DNA from: Chara braunii
Lineage: Eukaryota; Streptophyta; Charophyceae; Charales; Characeae
Assembly (NCBI GenBank): GCA_003427395.1
Contig: BFEA01000142.1
Location: forward strand, 853,424 to 908,288
DNA: 54,865 bases
Direction: 5' to 3'
The position numbers and the translations under genes were made by a program. Positions within the stretch are counted from its first letter, which is position 1, and each line of letters begins with the position of its first letter. Shown here in pieces: positions 43,177-53,825 of this stretch. The notes under the pieces were generated by a model. The model saw only the letters and a program-made list of their open reading frames with translations. It did no database searches and was not told the DNA's origin.

Positions 43177-44133
43177 CTTTAATTTAAAATTTTTCTTTTT
43201 CTCCAGAAAAGCGAATTTATCTTATTCCCTACTTCTTTTGTTATTTTCTGATTTATTTTATTTATTCTGAAAATTTAAAATTTTTTGCGGCAACTCTATA
43301 TTTTGTTAGGACTTAGTTATTTTTGCTATCGGTGCACATTTTGATCTTTTGGGGGTAATGAAGTGCTGCCGAAATTTTATATTTTCTCCCTCCTTTCTTT
43401 TTCCAGCATATTTTGACCCCTTGGGATTAACAAAGTGCTGGCAAAAAAATCCCATTTTACTTAGTCATCCTTGTTGACGACATACTTCGACCCCATGGGG
43501 GTAACGAAATGCTGCCGAAATGTTTGAAAAAATAAATAAAATTCAAATCTTAGTGTTCTTTTCACTCTCCTTCACCTCCCCATTTTTTTTTATTTTTTTT
43601 TATTTTTTAAAAATTTAATTTGCGGAATTGTGAAACTGAGTGTACTTGTTTTGGTCTCTCCTTCCTCTTCGCACATTTTTCACCCCATGGGGGGTAGAAA
43701 ATGCTGCCGAAAATTATAAAAAGAATACATATTTTTTTTCATCTCGATTTTTTTTCTCTCGAAAATTCACTATCTATTTATTTTTGTTTCTGCCTCCCCT
43801 CCGTGGTTGTTATTTTATTTCTTGATTAGGCCGTCTCTACTCTACCCTTACCCTCTAAACTCTGGTTATGATTTTCTTAGGGTTCTTACAGGGTTTGGGA
43901 TTCTCCTAACCCCCCTCCTTTCTCGACTTCTCCCGTCGGGCACCCTGGACCCGAACGGGTGCTCTCCCTTCGACCGGCTTCTCGCCACCCGCATACGCAC
44001 GACGTGATGGTTACGGAGCTAGCCAACTCACGACTACCCACTTTGCTCCCAAGGTCCCCTCCCTCTTACCAGTGGACTCCTTTCCCCACACACCAGCCAA
44101 TCTTTTTGCCCACCTCTTTCTTCACCTCCCACC
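43177..44133 (+). repeat. Upstream region of the second gypsy element with four copies of a 42-bp motif
   Basis: Four spaced copies of a motif like CACATTTTGACCCCATGGGG, then GTAACGAAATGCTGCCGAAA, start near 43334, 43407, 43482 and 43671, in T-rich DNA. This may be the decayed 5' LTR or leader of the element whose gag starts at 44134, but no LTR boundary is visible. From 43830 to 44130 the sequence becomes GC-richer, with no recognised domain. Confidence 0.6.
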
Positions 44134-45200
44134 ATGTCTAACCCGCCTCCACCATACACGGACGGGAGTAGACCTGAGGAGATCGGTGCGACGTCATCCA
44201 ACTCTCAGACGCCCATTCAGCCAAAGGTCCTTGGTCAGGCCATTACAGACCTTGAGACTATCCTCGCGACCCTCCGTGCACCTATGCAAGCACGGTTCTA
44301 TGCGCTTGCACCCATTCAAGTGAAACTTAATGTGCTCGCCCTTGACGTTCACCACCTTAATGGTTCTCCTCATCGCTCTCCTCACCGTTCCCACACTTCA
44401 GACCCTACCGACTCCCAGTTCGGTTCCCCACGACTTTAGAGATAGAGACATGGTGGTTCCTCCTCCCAGCGGGTTAGGCCCAACACTTCCCCCTCCGTAA
44501 TGGCGAGTGTCGTTACCGCTCATAGCACTCCGTCTGTTGCAACACCTTTATCAACTCCCACCTTCCCTGCAGCTTCGGTCATTGCCGTAGGTGCTGCCAC
44601 CCAGATACCAGTATCTGGGCACGCAGTCTCATCTACCTGTTTCGGTGTTGCTTCCTATCTTTCCGCACCAGTCATGGCATAATGGCTCGGAGTTCGACCT
44701 CGTCCCCTGTCTCCTCACTTTCAATGTAGGGCACCTTACAGTTCGTCAGTCCCCCTCCCGCTATGGTATCCTCTCCAACTCCTCCACCTCCGACCCCGCG
44801 CACTCAACGAGTAGCTACCTTGCGGGCTACCATAATGCAAATACAAGTGGAGATACTCACCTTGAGATAACCTCACCCTTCACTGACTGATCACCTTTCA
44901 CCTTTCTTCACTGTGTGACTCACTTCGGTCTTGCATGCTCGCTTCCCTCCACCTGCTTCTCCACCTTTATCCTCCTACCTCGCCACTCCGTACGCTGCGG
45001 TCGTTGCCGCCACCTTTGCTAAACCTTCCGCCAGCAGCCACCGTCAACAACTTGTGTTCATTTTCACCCCTATACCGCCCCCGACATTTGCCGCCGCAGT
45101 GCAGGCATCTCAGCCTCTCTCCCCTCGTCGTCACCACAATGGTCCCCCCCTTGTGCGTCTATTGAATATACCTGGCTATGATGGTACACTTCGCGTGTCG
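44134..45200 (+). pseudogene. Second gypsy element, N-terminal gag
   Basis: A frame starting MSNPPPPYTDGSRPEE (44134) reads 101 codons of Pro/Ser/His-rich, GC-rich sequence with a helical segment (QAITDLETILATLRAPMQAR). It breaks, and later frames (44500-44682, 44931-45203) carry more Pro/Ser/Thr-rich linker. The end, RLLNIPGYDGTLRVS (45158-45202), fits the start of a Gag core. Low-complexity linkers before the Gag core are common. Assignment rests mainly on the core and pol downstream. Confidence 0.55.
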
Positions 45201-45304
45201 CATTAGTTGCAGACAAACAAGTGCACGTTGACGTTGACACATACTATTTAGGAGTTGTGGTGCTCTTTGCTCGCAAGTAAATTGCAAGGCAACCCTTTCA
45301 CTGC

Positions 45305-45913
45305 GTGGGAAAGTTATTATACCCATTGCGTCGCATAGGTAAGGTTCCCACTTTTGTGAACTTCACCGCCTTTCTCCAGGATTGCTATGACGCTCGACAC
45401 TATACGACTGATGCCTTCGATCGGGTCACCTACACCCAATGGCTCGGGTCCTCCACACCGGCATATCTAGAGCGTCACATCCGGATGTCTTATGACGCTC
45501 ACCTTACCTGCGTTGAAAAGTTCTTACTGGAGGTCATTCTCACCAACCAGTTCCTTATCGGTCTTCCGACTGATTACCGCATAGAGTCCTGGCGGCAGAC
45601 CTTCGCATCCACGAAGCAGACCTATGAGGCTGCTCAACAATACCATGGGATGTGGAGCCGCTTCTACGACGCCACATCCTCTTTGCGACCAGCCACCACC
45701 ACCCAGTCACGCAGCACCACTCGAGGTCATTCGTCTTTCGCCAGCCACTTTCGTCGCTCAGCTCAACCTGGAGCGCCATTCTCTCGGCACTATAGTTCCC
45801 TCGAGTACGACGACGACTCTACGAAAGAGGTTGAACCTACCTTTGCGGACGCCCGCAAGGATCTCGAGCTTCGGGATGTTATCTTGTATCACTGGATGAT
45901 GAGACTGTCCTGA
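45305..45913 (+). pseudogene. Second gypsy element, Gag core (capsid region)
   Basis: 202 codons, intact. It follows a broken segment (TAWESYYTH, about 45297-45325). TFVNFTAFLQDCYDARHYTT, LPTDYRIESWRQTF and YEAAQQYHGMWSRF match the layout of plant gypsy Gag cores (an F-x-x-x-L-x-x-x-F region, then a second helix block ending in LP..YR). It ends in an Arg/Ser-rich linker and acidic stretch (YDDDSTKEVEP). The next frame (46007-46276) is short and not recognisable. An insertion of repeats follows, so gag is cut from pol. Confidence 0.65.
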
Positions 45914-46006
45914 TGGCCACCCGCTTACAGATGGCTATGTCCGCCATAGTGTCATGCTCGCAGTCGGCTTGCAAAGGCTAGCGCCCACATATTCGGTGTT
46001 CCCCAG

Positions 46007-46276
46007 GTGGACGTCCTACAAGGTTTCGTCCCTCCTCGCGAAGCCCTATCCCTTGAGGAATGTTGTGAGGAAACCTGGGGAGGGGTCATCTACCGTTCGC
46101 TGAAGCTATGGGCTACAGCGCCTGTCACTCGCTGCGCCCTCTTCCGAGGTCCTCAGCGACTGGTAGGGAGCCTGGGTTTGCTTTGCCTGTCAAGCACTTA
46201 CTTGGCCAAGGGAGGGGGACCCTCGTTTGGTCGAAGGCGAATAAGGAATACTTATCATAAATTAACTCACCCTTGA
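46007..46276 (+). CDS. Unrecognised 89-codon frame between gag and repeats
   Basis: The frame (MDVLQGFVPPREALSLEECC...) has ordinary composition and follows the Gag core by 93 bp. It may be the tail of gag in another frame. No zinc knuckle (Cys-x2-Cys) is visible. Confidence 0.3.
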   Translation: MDVLQGFVPPREALSLEECCEETWGGVIYRSLKLWATAPVTRCALFRGPQRLVGSLGLLCLSSTYLAKGGGPSFGRRRIRNTYHKLTHP

Positions 46277-46578
46277 CCGGCTGCTGCTCGAGTTTTCGAG
46301 CATAGTGGCCGCCCAGGCATTTGACTATTAGTTCAGGGTGGAATCATTCAATACAAAACTCAACTCTAATTGATGAAATACAGTCGGATACAAATTGTCA
46401 CTTTCCCCCCCTTTGGACGAAATTGTTTAAAATAATAATAGTAATAATAATAATAACAAATAAAATTAGACAAAGATAATTGATACTTATAGTACTAGCA
46501 AAAATTATGAAATGGAGCCTCGAGAGACCTCTCTGTACACGGACTCGAATGCAGTGGAGTGATCTCATCACCTGCGGA

Positions 46579-46797
46579 GTGACCCGCTTCACAACCAGCG
46601 GTAATGCCTGTGTACTTCTGCAGCGGCAAGCATGATCTCGTCATCAACCAAGTGACCCGCTTCATAACCAGCGGTAATGCCTGTGTACTTCTGCAGCGGC
46701 GAACCTGATCTCATCATCAACCAAGTGACCCGCTTCATAACCAGCGGTAATGCCTGTGTACTTCTGCAGCGGCGAGCCTGATGTCATCATCAGCAGT
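46579..46797. repeat. 73-bp tandem repeat, three copies
   Basis: Units start at 46579, 46652 and 46725 (exact step 73). Each starts GTGACCCGCTTCAYAACCAG and contains TGTGTACTTCTGCAGCGGC. The copies are nearly identical, so the array is young compared with the surrounding elements. Confidence 0.95.
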
Positions 46798-47109
46798 AGT
46801 GCTTCTCATTATCAGCGGAGTATTTCCCATCATCTGCAGAGCGCGGTCTCACACCAATAAGCCATTTCTACTATCCTTTTCCTCTTGTGTACAACACACG
46901 GTCATCGCAGGTGAAACGAGCCATGTGTTGTATTCGAGGGAAAACGACAAGGGAACTAATTAATGAGAAAATAGTCTTCCCCTCGCTCTCTCTTATATAT
47001 TTCTTTTTGGAAATAAATAAATAAATAACAAAACAACGGCCTGCTCTTCACTCTCCCGCCCCATTTCTCATTCTCTCCTACTTCCTCTTGATCTCTCTTT
47101 CTCTCCCAT

Positions 47110-47211
47110 GAACACGTACTACCGCTCTCTTACTCTCTCTTATTCTCTTTTCAGTCCGCTCTCTCTCTCTCACTTAGTCCGCTGTCCACTCTCTCTCTCT
47201 CACACTCAGTC

Positions 47212-47250
<39 letters not shown>

Positions 47251-47288
47251 AGTCCGATGTCCACTCTCTCTCTCTCTCTCACTAAGTC

Positions 47289-47334
<46 letters not shown>

Positions 47335-47440
47335 CCACTCTCTCTCTCTCTCAGTGCACAGTCTCTCACTCTTTCTCTGTGTGCACAGTCTCTTCCTCTT
47401 TCTCTGTGTACAGTCTCTCCTTCTCTCTCTCTTCCTCTCT
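47110..47440. repeat. (CT)n microsatellite cluster
   Basis: Long CT/TC runs, broken by CAGTCCG, CACTCTCT and GTGCACAGTCTC words, make long Ser-Leu frames on one strand and Arg-Glu frames on the other. No gene. Confidence 0.9.
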
Positions 47441-47650
47441 CATACACGTCATCCCGCTTGCTCATGCTCTCTACCAGGTTTCCCACTTCCGCCCCACGAG
47501 CAACTCCATGCTAACCCCGTCCTGAATGTACCTGCCCTGTGCTTGGGGTCATGTGCATAATAAATAAAAGAAAAGAAAAGAAATACAACACAGGTTCTCT
47601 CTTTCTCACTCACGCACACTCTCCTTCTCCTTCACGTACTCCGTACTCCC

Positions 47651-47688
<38 letters not shown>

Positions 47689-47790
47689 TTCTTCTCTCTT
47701 CTTTCTCTCTTCTCTCTCTCAGTTTGTGCACTCTTTGTCCATTTTCCATATCCCTTCGTCCATAGCCTGTCCCGTGAGCTCGCATTGACA

Positions 47791-48110
47791 ACAACTGTAT
47801 TTGAGTTCAGAAGTAATAAGTGCACCAGCACTCGAAGAACCAACTGTGTGATCAGCAGTTGTATTTGAGTTCAGAAGTAATAAATGCATCAGCACTTCAT
47901 GAGCCAGCTGTGTGAGCAGCAACTGTTATATTCAGAGGTAATTAGTGGACCAGCACTTGGCAAGCCAGTTGTGTGATTAGCAGCTGTTGTATTCAAAGGT
48001 AATTACTAATTAGTGTTTCAGCACTCGGCGAGCCAATTGTATGATCGACAACTGTTGCATTCCAAGGTAATTAGTGAACCAGCACTTGGCGAGCTAACTG
48101 TATTTGCTTT
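47791..48110. repeat. About 65-bp tandem repeat, five diverged copies
   Basis: CAACTGTATTTGAGTTCAGA-like starts recur near 47791, 47856, 47919, 47980 and 48049. Each unit runs through GTAATWAGTG, ACCAGCACTTGGCGAGCC and AACTGTGTGAT. Steps are 61-69 bp. Confidence 0.8.
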
Positions 48111-49859
48111 CTCCCACTTTGCTTCCTCCCTCTCTTTTCTCATTAGCTAGTTCACTACAGGATCCTTTTTTCCTCTCTCTCTCTCTTACTCACTTTCTTT
48201 CTCAATGAGTGCATTCACTCTCTCTCACTGCGCACACTCTCTCTCTATCTGTGCAGTCTCTCACTCTCTCACTCACTGCACAGTCACTCTCTCTCTCACT
48301 CACTGCACAATCACTCTCACTCTCTCTGTTTCACACTCACACACAAGCGCCCGCCATAGCTACCATTGACTGTAACAAGCACTAAACCACAGTGCCTCGC
48401 GAACAGGTACGTTCGCTGCGCTCACCACCGTTCACTGTCCGTGTGCTGCGGTCCCTCCGGTCATGCCGGTCCCCGAATGTGTCTGGTCGTCTCTGTTCCT
48501 CTTTCACTCTCTCACTCCCCCTGTCCACAGTCTCCCCGATCCGGCTCGCAGCACCCAGCGTACTTCCAAAGTCGAGTATGCAGCCATGGCTGTTGTCGCT
48601 TGCCGCTCGCCCTGGACACTTGCTGCAGCGCCCCCTGGTCACGCTGGTCACCCGCTCCAGTGCACCTGGTTCTCCCTGGTCGCCCCGCTATCGAAATGTC
48701 CCCCCTTCCGTCTGTTGGTCCCCCTATATGGCCTCAAGGGGAAGACTCCAGTCTCCCACGGTCGGTACCTGATCGGAATTTGGGGACTAGCACTCCCCGC
48801 ACCCGTCGTACCAGACCCTCAACCCTGGATTATTGTTACCCAGCAGCTGCAGTCCAGCAGGCGTCGTAGGCTTGGGCCGGCTGTCATTTTAACTAGATCA
48901 GTAAATTGTCCCCAGCCTTCGGACCGGACCACATACCATGCCATGGAATAATACCTCCGAACAACAATGAAAATCTCAATTGAGGATTAGCGTCCCGTTC
49001 AAAAAATTAATAGCTTCTAATTGCAACGAGTCATTCCAGTGCGGAACCAGTAACCGCGTTACTTGTGTTGAACCGCAGAGAGTTGTCCCCGTATCAAACC
49101 AGTGCCTTCACCGTCGTGACTGGGCTGCCGTAGTCCAAAATAATAGCAACAAACTGAAGTGTGCTGGGGCAGTTCTAGACCAGACCAAATATTGCACTAA
49201 GCAACTCGTGAAGCGTACCAGTACCCGTCGCTCCCACCATCTCAAACATTGGACTCTAGTAACCTGCACTGTTACCACACTTGTCTGACGCCGGATGCCG
49301 TCCAACGCAGGAAATACCGTGCCAGTTCCGTACCTGCCCCGGCTCCGCTCGGCCAGTCTCATCCAGCTCGCCGTGGTGCATTGTACTGCTGAGGCCTCAT
49401 AAGTAGCCGACTTCCCGACCACCGAGGCGCAGTTTGCACCTTTGACTACCACCCTAAAGATTCCTCTGGACATGACTGACGTAGTTCCCCTCTACTCCGC
49501 CGTTTGATGAGGTATCGATCGCCCCGCAACAGACCGTCGCATCTAGTCCTTCAAGTTCCCCTCCGAGACTTCTGACACGTCGCACCCTTCGCACAACTCG
49601 CTGTAGTGCTCAACTCACGACACACGAGGATGTTGTGTCCTCCCTCCTGGATTTGAGCATTTTTTAAGCTCGTTAAGAGCGACTTACGAATCACGTAAAC
49701 GTTTTGCGTCATAGTCTCGCCCTGATCTCAAACCCTGATCACACCCTCCCTATCATTCTCATTCGTCTGGGAGTCTGGGACATCTATGAAGGTGTACCAC
49801 ACTTTATGAGACTCCGACTCACAGAGAAATTTTGTTCACCTTCGCGTGGTTGAGGAACC

Positions 49860-50088
49860 CCCTCTCCTATCTCTGTTACCCTCGAAAATAACAAGACACA
49901 ACACTTCTTCGATCGGATTGTCCCTGATCTCCACGTTTCTCTCACCCTCCAGCCACCGGATAGAACCCAGACACTTCAACTTTACCATTCCTCCGTATAC
50001 TTCGACATGCTAGAAACTGGGTACGACTTTATCCTTGACACTCCTTGGTCTCGTAAGTTTCGTGCAACAGAGGTCGAATGAGTGACCG
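49860..50088 (+). pseudogene. Second gypsy element, protease C-terminal remnant
   Basis: The frame reads ISVTLENNKTQHFFDRIVPD and then FDMLETGYDFILDTPWSRKF (about 50002-50061), which matches the end of gypsy proteases (G-Y-D-x-I-L-x-x-x-W). The catalytic Asp block upstream is not visible, and a TGA follows at 50080. The linker to RT (about 50089-50280) is open for 64 codons and has the expected acidic/Pro composition. Confidence 0.6.
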
Positions 50089-50280
50089 AGACCTTCGTTC
50101 TCAAAACAAACTGTGGTCAGATCTATCGAACCGTCTTCATTGGCACCACAGGTGAGACTCCTCCCCACGTAACTCCCCATGACCCTTGTCCTTCCGGGTC
50201 CCACCCGGGAATTGCCTTCAGCACCCCCCGCCAGTTTGCTCACTTCCTGCGTCAGGAGGACGTCACACTCTACTAGGTGA

Positions 50281-51332
50281 ATGTCACGAATCTTCTTCAG
50301 TACGATCGCTTTTGTACAGACGTTGAGCGCATTTGACCCCTCCTCCATTTTCACAGCTGCCATCTCTACATCGACCCCCCAACCTGCGGATACCCCTTTG
50401 ATATCTCAGATCCCTCCGCCATTCACTGGCGAGTCTATATATACGTCTCGTGTTGATGCACACGCTGAGGAACTCACTCGGTTCATGGCCAACATAGAAC
50501 GTGCCATTTATGACTTGATTCGAGAGTACCGGGACGTTTTTCCCTCGTATTTTTGATACATCGGAATCCCTCCGATGCGAGGTGTTGAGCAATTTGTCCA
50601 GCTCGTGCCTAACTATCGTGTCCACCATCAAACACCTCATTGTCTCTCGATTCCAGGCGACGAAACTCAAGCGTTAGCTTGAGGAGCTCCTTCGACTGAG
50701 TTTCATTAAACCCAGTAACTCTCCGTGGGGTGCACCCATCCTCTTTGCGCGCAAAGCGGATGAAACTCTCCGCCTCCTTATTGATTACCGCGGCCTTAAC
50801 CGTTACACCGGTAAGGACAACTATCACACGCCTCGTGCAGATGAGCTGTTTAACCATCTGGCAGACAACCGCTTCTTTATGAGGATTGATCTTCCTAGTG
50901 GTTACCACTAGATCCGCGTTGCTGCAGAGAATCAGTTGAAGACCTCATTTCGATCGCATTTCGGTCATTCGTCTCACCACCGCACCCGCCACCTTCCAGG
51001 CAGAGATGAACGATATCTTCAGGGACATCCTTGAAGAGTATTTTCTTGTATATCGGGATGATATTTTGGTCTACAGTCGTACCTTAGAAGACGACCTCAG
51101 ACACCTATGTGATGTCCTACAGCGCTTATGCAAGCATAACGTTTATGCCAATCTCAGTAAATGCCGCTTTACCCAACGTAAAGTGAACTTCTTAAGACAC
51201 CATGTGTCTGACCAGGGTCTCCACACGGATGATGTGAAGATCATTGTTATTGCGGAGTGGTCCGTCCCCACATCCACCAAGCGGCTTCGTAGCTTCCTCA
51301 GACTCTCTAGTTACTCTTGTAAGTTCACCTGA
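50281..51332 (+). pseudogene. Second gypsy element, reverse transcriptase (broken)
   Basis: YREYRDVFPSYF-like (ending about 50553) marks the RT start. After frameshifts come SFIKPSNSPWGAPILFARKA (about 50699-50758), LLIDYRGLNRYTGKDNYHTP, and FFMRIDLPSGYH with a TAG at 50910-50912. In another frame APATFQAEMNDIF and YFLVYRDDILVYS follow (about 51040-51078). The catalytic Asp pair is present, but the residue before it is Arg where most gypsy elements have Leu, Val or Met. The frame 51006-51332 then runs to the thumb and ends LRLSSYSCKFT. Confidence 0.8.
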
Positions 51333-51490
51333 GGATAAGTAGGTTATTCCTATACCTTGATCTCCAACCTCATCCGGAATAACCCGCCATCGGTCATTCA
51401 TACACCTTGACCTCCACCCTTATCCGGAATAACGCCGCTATCTAGATTATCGCGACATCCACACGACACTGCGGAGTGACACATATTCTC
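51333..51490. repeat. 50-bp duplication replacing the RNase H region
   Basis: A block with ACCTTGAYCTCCAMCCT and TATCCGGAATAACSCC occurs at about 51352-51390 and again, 50 bp on, at about 51402-51440. In a complete gypsy element about 250 codons of connection and RNase H should lie here. Only about 180 bp separate RT from integrase, so this part was deleted. Confidence 0.65.
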
Positions 51491-51513
51491 TCGGGGAGAC
51501 CGGTCTTGTATAC

Positions 51514-51905
51514 TTGCATGGTAGATCTTGTCAGCTCGAATCACATATATGCCTCCTCTCCAATGGACAGCTCCGCATCCAGACCGTAGTAGAGTTTCAT
51601 GACCAGCCAACTGCCGATCATAGGGGTTTCACAAGAACGTTGACTTGTGTTTGCCGTCTATACGTGTGGCCGAAGTACAAGGACTTCGTCAAAGCCTACA
51701 TCAAGGAGTGTCTTATGTGCCAGGAGGTGAACAGTGCAAATTACCTACTGTATGGGTTACTTCAACCTCTACCCATACCTAAGGGTCGTTAGCAGTCCAT
51801 CTTGATGAATTTTGTTGATCCGCTCCACCCTCCCAATGAGGGAGGTCATGATACTATCTTGGTAGTCGTTGATCGCTTCACGAGACGTGCACGTCTTGTC
51901 CTCCC
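51514..51905 (+). pseudogene. Second gypsy element, integrase N-terminus (truncated)
   Basis: The frame 51514-51792 reads FHDQPTADHRGFTRTLTCVC and VKAYIKECLMCQEVNSANY, a His-His-Cys-Cys finger followed by LLQPLPIPKGR. After a TAG the core starts: FVDPLHPPNEGGHDTILVVV, then DRFTRRARLV (about 51813-51900). The coding trace then stops abruptly at a T/CT-rich stretch. Only the first catalytic Asp region is left, so this element is 3'-truncated. Confidence 0.75.
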
Positions 51906-52169
51906 CCTCTTTGTTTTTTTTTTTCTTTCTCTCTCTCGCTCCCTCTATCCACTATACCCTTTCCTCTGTTCGTCATGACTCTTCCTTTCGCGACCTTTGT
52001 ATTTTTTGTTTTCTTTGCTTTCTCGTTCTTTGGACTTGCTTGTCCTTACTTCCGCTACGATCTCCTGCTTGGTGCTTTGTACTCTCTCTCTCTCTCTGTA
52101 TCTCTCTCTCCGTCTAGATTGTAAATCAGAGAGAAAGAACGTATGCGCGGGCGCGTTTGAGAGAGCGAG

Positions 52170-52232
<63 letters not shown>

Positions 52233-52360
52233 CACCTTGCTTGCTGACCTTTCTTTCTTTTGTGTGCGTGTGTATGTGTGTATCTTCCTTCCCATGGAAA
52301 GGAAGTCCACAATGTAAGTATGTCCTCATCTTGCTTGCTGTGATCTTTCACAATTTTTTG
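51906..52360. repeat. CT-rich stretch and (GA)n microsatellite
   Basis: CT/T-rich DNA (51906-52110) leads to a (GA)n tract (52152-52229) and GT-rich DNA (52258-52280). Frames here are artefacts. Confidence 0.85.
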
Positions 52361-53440
52361 CCATGAATGGGGCAGACTATTTTGGCTTCGGTCCTTTTCA
52401 TGTTTTTTATACGCTCACCTGAACTAAATTTAGTTTTTTCCTCCCTATGCTTTGTGCTGTTTTTTTTGTTTTAACGGGCTTGCCATCTAAAAGGTCTGTA
52501 GTGCAGGCAACGCAAAAAAAATTGTAGAGCAAGCAAGAGGAAAAAAATAAAAATTAAAAAACACATAAGTCTACTCGTGCTAGAACGCTGTCAATTAATT
52601 GTAAACTCTGCTTCCACGATTTTTCGCTTCATTGTACGAATGCTTTTTAATGAGAGATGGTTAACGAAAGACCCATAATTAAGGGTTTTCCCCTGCATCA
52701 CTACAAACAATGTCTTCAAAAATTTTGTGAACAAACAATGCATGCAAAAAAACAAACAGACAATTAAAAAAAAACTAAAAAAAAGGTCAAAAACACTATA
52801 AAACCCTATTCGGAGTAGCTTTCGGAGTTCATTAATTTTTTCTTCTTCTGAATTTAATATTTTTGCCAACTTTTTTGTTACTAGTCCAAATACATCGAAA
52901 CTTAATACAAATATACCCTAAAGCACATACATATCACACAAAAAGTGAAAATTCAGGGAAATGTAGCAGTTTCGACGAAAGGTGGCCCCAGGTAGGTCCA
53001 GTAAGCTCAGGGGGCAATACAATAACTTCCTGAAAGTTTCAAAGATCCAAGGCGTGAAGATAAATATGTACTAGAGATGATTCATGCTCTGGGGGTAGTT
53101 GCAGGCCGCAATTATGTTCCCGCCTAAAGACAGGATGTTCCTAGAACCTCGCAATTCCTTTGTGGGCGCTTGCGCACTATTATAGATGTGTGCGAGCAGT
53201 GCATGTACATGTACATTAGCAAAACAGAAGGTAAGGATCAAATTAAGTATATCCAGTAACAAGATGCATGCACATCCTATCTTAGCCAGTTACCCCATAT
53301 ACATTTATAATAATCAGGCATTATATTTTGGTATAGACAATAGTTTCAGTGCTGGTTGTTCAGTGGTGAAAGTATAAGAGATGCATGTGGGATGCATGAG
53401 AGCTAAGGGTTTGTACTTTTTGACTACGTTGCATGGAGTA
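52361..53440. other. No gene seen; AT-rich
   Basis: AT-rich DNA with small A runs. The 92-codon minus-strand frame 52591-52869 is Phe/Leu/Lys-rich with a hydrophobic stretch. I recognise no domain and would not call it a gene. Confidence 0.4.
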
Positions 53441-53825
53441 CACGTACAAGGTCTTTCCGTAAGAAACGTACAGGTAATATCTGTACGAGATCTGTACGGG
53501 AACCTGTACGGAAACCTGTACGTCTTGTACGCCCCCGTACGAAAAAAAAAAAAGAAAAAAAAAAAAGTCATCAAAAAAATCCGAAAAACTATGTGATGCA
53601 ACGACACAAAACAAGCAACATTTAGCCGAGCATCATCTTCGGATTCTTATTAGAATTTGAGGAAAAAAAAACATTACGGGATTAAAAAAAAAACAAAAAA
53701 AAAATCGTACGGGGCCCCTAGCGTACGAGTAACGTACGAGTACAAGAGTATGAATCCGTACTCGTACGAGGGTGCGTACAAGTGGCAATTAACAGTACAA
53801 GATGTACGAGGGTGTTGTGTAATCA
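53440..53825. repeat. Two clusters of GTACG words around A-rich DNA (possible TIR element)
   Basis: CTGTACGRGA, CTGTACGGGAACCTGTACGG and CCCCGTACGA lie at 53480-53545. GTACGGGGCC, GCGTACGAGT and ACTCGTACGAGGGTGCGTAC lie at 53706-53780, with A-rich sequence between. The layout (word clusters at both ends, AT-rich middle of about 370 bp) mirrors the elements at 3536 and 37369. The middle may be a reversed relative of the 3536 element (CATCTTCGG...TTCTTATT). I could not find clean inverted ends or a duplication. Confidence 0.45.

Larger units (their letters stand above)
46290..49850. other. Repeat-rich interval between gag and protease remnants of the second gypsy element
   Basis: Contains a short A/T microsatellite (46435-46462), the 73-bp array, (CT)n tracts (47110-47440, 47590-47730, 48170-48330), a 65-bp array, and 48360-49850 with GC-rich frames that have no recognised domain (for example 48366-48869). 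Either the element was interrupted here by tandem DNA or this stretch has decayed beyond recognition. Confidence 0.5.

Noticed and set aside
48366-48951. Overlapping frames of 126-167 codons as a real gene
   Set aside because: Three frames are open at once in GC-rich DNA, none has a recognisable domain, and the location is inside a broken retrotransposon.
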